NCBI RefSeq assembly: GCF_019649055.1
Contig: NW_026570270.1
Span: 186,001-250,000 of the forward strand
Direction: 5' to 3'
DNA from: Paramacrobiotus metropolitanus
Lineage: Eukaryota; Tardigrada; Eutardigrada; Parachela; Macrobiotidae
DNA: 64,000 nt
The notes beneath the pieces were generated by a model, which saw nothing but the letters and a program-made list of their open reading frames with translations, made no database searches and was not told the DNA's origin. This document shows, piece after piece, positions 63,765-64,000 of the stretch. Numbering within the stretch: the first letter of the stretch is position 1; each line of letters begins with the position of its first letter. The position numbers and the translations under genes are program-made.

Positions 63765-64000
63765 ACCTTACCGCGATCTGTTCTTAGGATGTATACAGGT
63801 TGTCTACAGGTTGTCTACAAGGTGTCTACGGATGTCTACTGCTGTATACAGGCAGACCTTCTTAGACTCAGCTCGATGCTCTGCCTGTATACACCGGTAG
63901 TCATCTGTAGACAACTCGTAGGCACCACTGTAGACATACTGTAGTCACCTGGTTTCTTAGGTTTTCTTAGGATGTATACAGGTTGTCTACAGGGTGTCTA
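63765..64000. repeat. Tandem repeat of GTCTACAGG-rich units at the window edge
   Basis: TTCTTAGGATGTATACAGG occurs at 63781 and again at 63964, a period of 183 bp. Within it, GTTGTCTACAGG-like 12-bp subunits repeat, and the reverse-complement form (CCTGTATAC, TGTAGAC) appears at 63846-63940. The unit may therefore be partly palindromic. It runs past the window edge. Confidence 0.65.

Overview
The window reads as nuclear DNA of a small invertebrate animal. It has short GT-AG introns, BTB-BACK-Kelch genes, and animal-type SCAPER, SEH1 and zeta-class glutathione transferase genes. A tardigrade or another ecdysozoan is plausible, but nothing in the sequence proves it.

Layout. Positions 1-6.3 kb hold the 3' end of a probable GPCR, a secreted cyclase-family (kynurenine-formamidase-like) gene and a complete KLHL gene. 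From 6.9 to 34.1 kb lies a giant LTR retroelement. Its LTRs are about 988 bp (TG...CA) and are flanked by GTAT, its primer-binding site is at 9079 and its polypurine tract ends at 33157. The 24-kb interior encodes a long Gag, a retropepsin, duplicated integrase zinc-finger and pre-RT linker modules and only a stub of reverse transcriptase. It also carries four unrecognised plus-strand accessory ORFs, one antisense gene with a convincing intron, and a long series of tRNA-like, Pol III-like modules. From 34.5 to 37.8 kb there is a second KLHL gene just downstream of the right LTR, then a kelch pseudogene. From 38.1 to 44.5 kb there are three GSTZ/maleylacetoacetate isomerase genes (two +, one -). 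From 45.4 to 48.9 kb SEH1 lies on the minus strand, divergent from SCAPER on the plus strand (49.4-56.5 kb). From 56.9 to 63.5 kb there is a minus-strand KLHL cluster (a pseudogene, an intact gene and a gene cut by the window edge), with a partial SCAPER copy caught in the same segmental duplication. The last 235 bp are a short tandem repeat.

How it fits together. The host genes are ordinary: a ubiquitin-ligase adaptor family expanding locally, a tyrosine-catabolism isomerase family expanding locally, and two single-copy housekeeping genes. The unusual part is the retroelement. As read here it cannot supply its own reverse transcriptase or integrase catalytic core, yet it keeps Gag, protease and end sequences, carries extra genes on both strands and contains about two dozen tRNA-like heads. 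It looks like a non-autonomous giant Ty3/gypsy-type element that depends on another element and has captured or evolved cargo. Its left end is a mosaic that may be two haplotypes merged in assembly.
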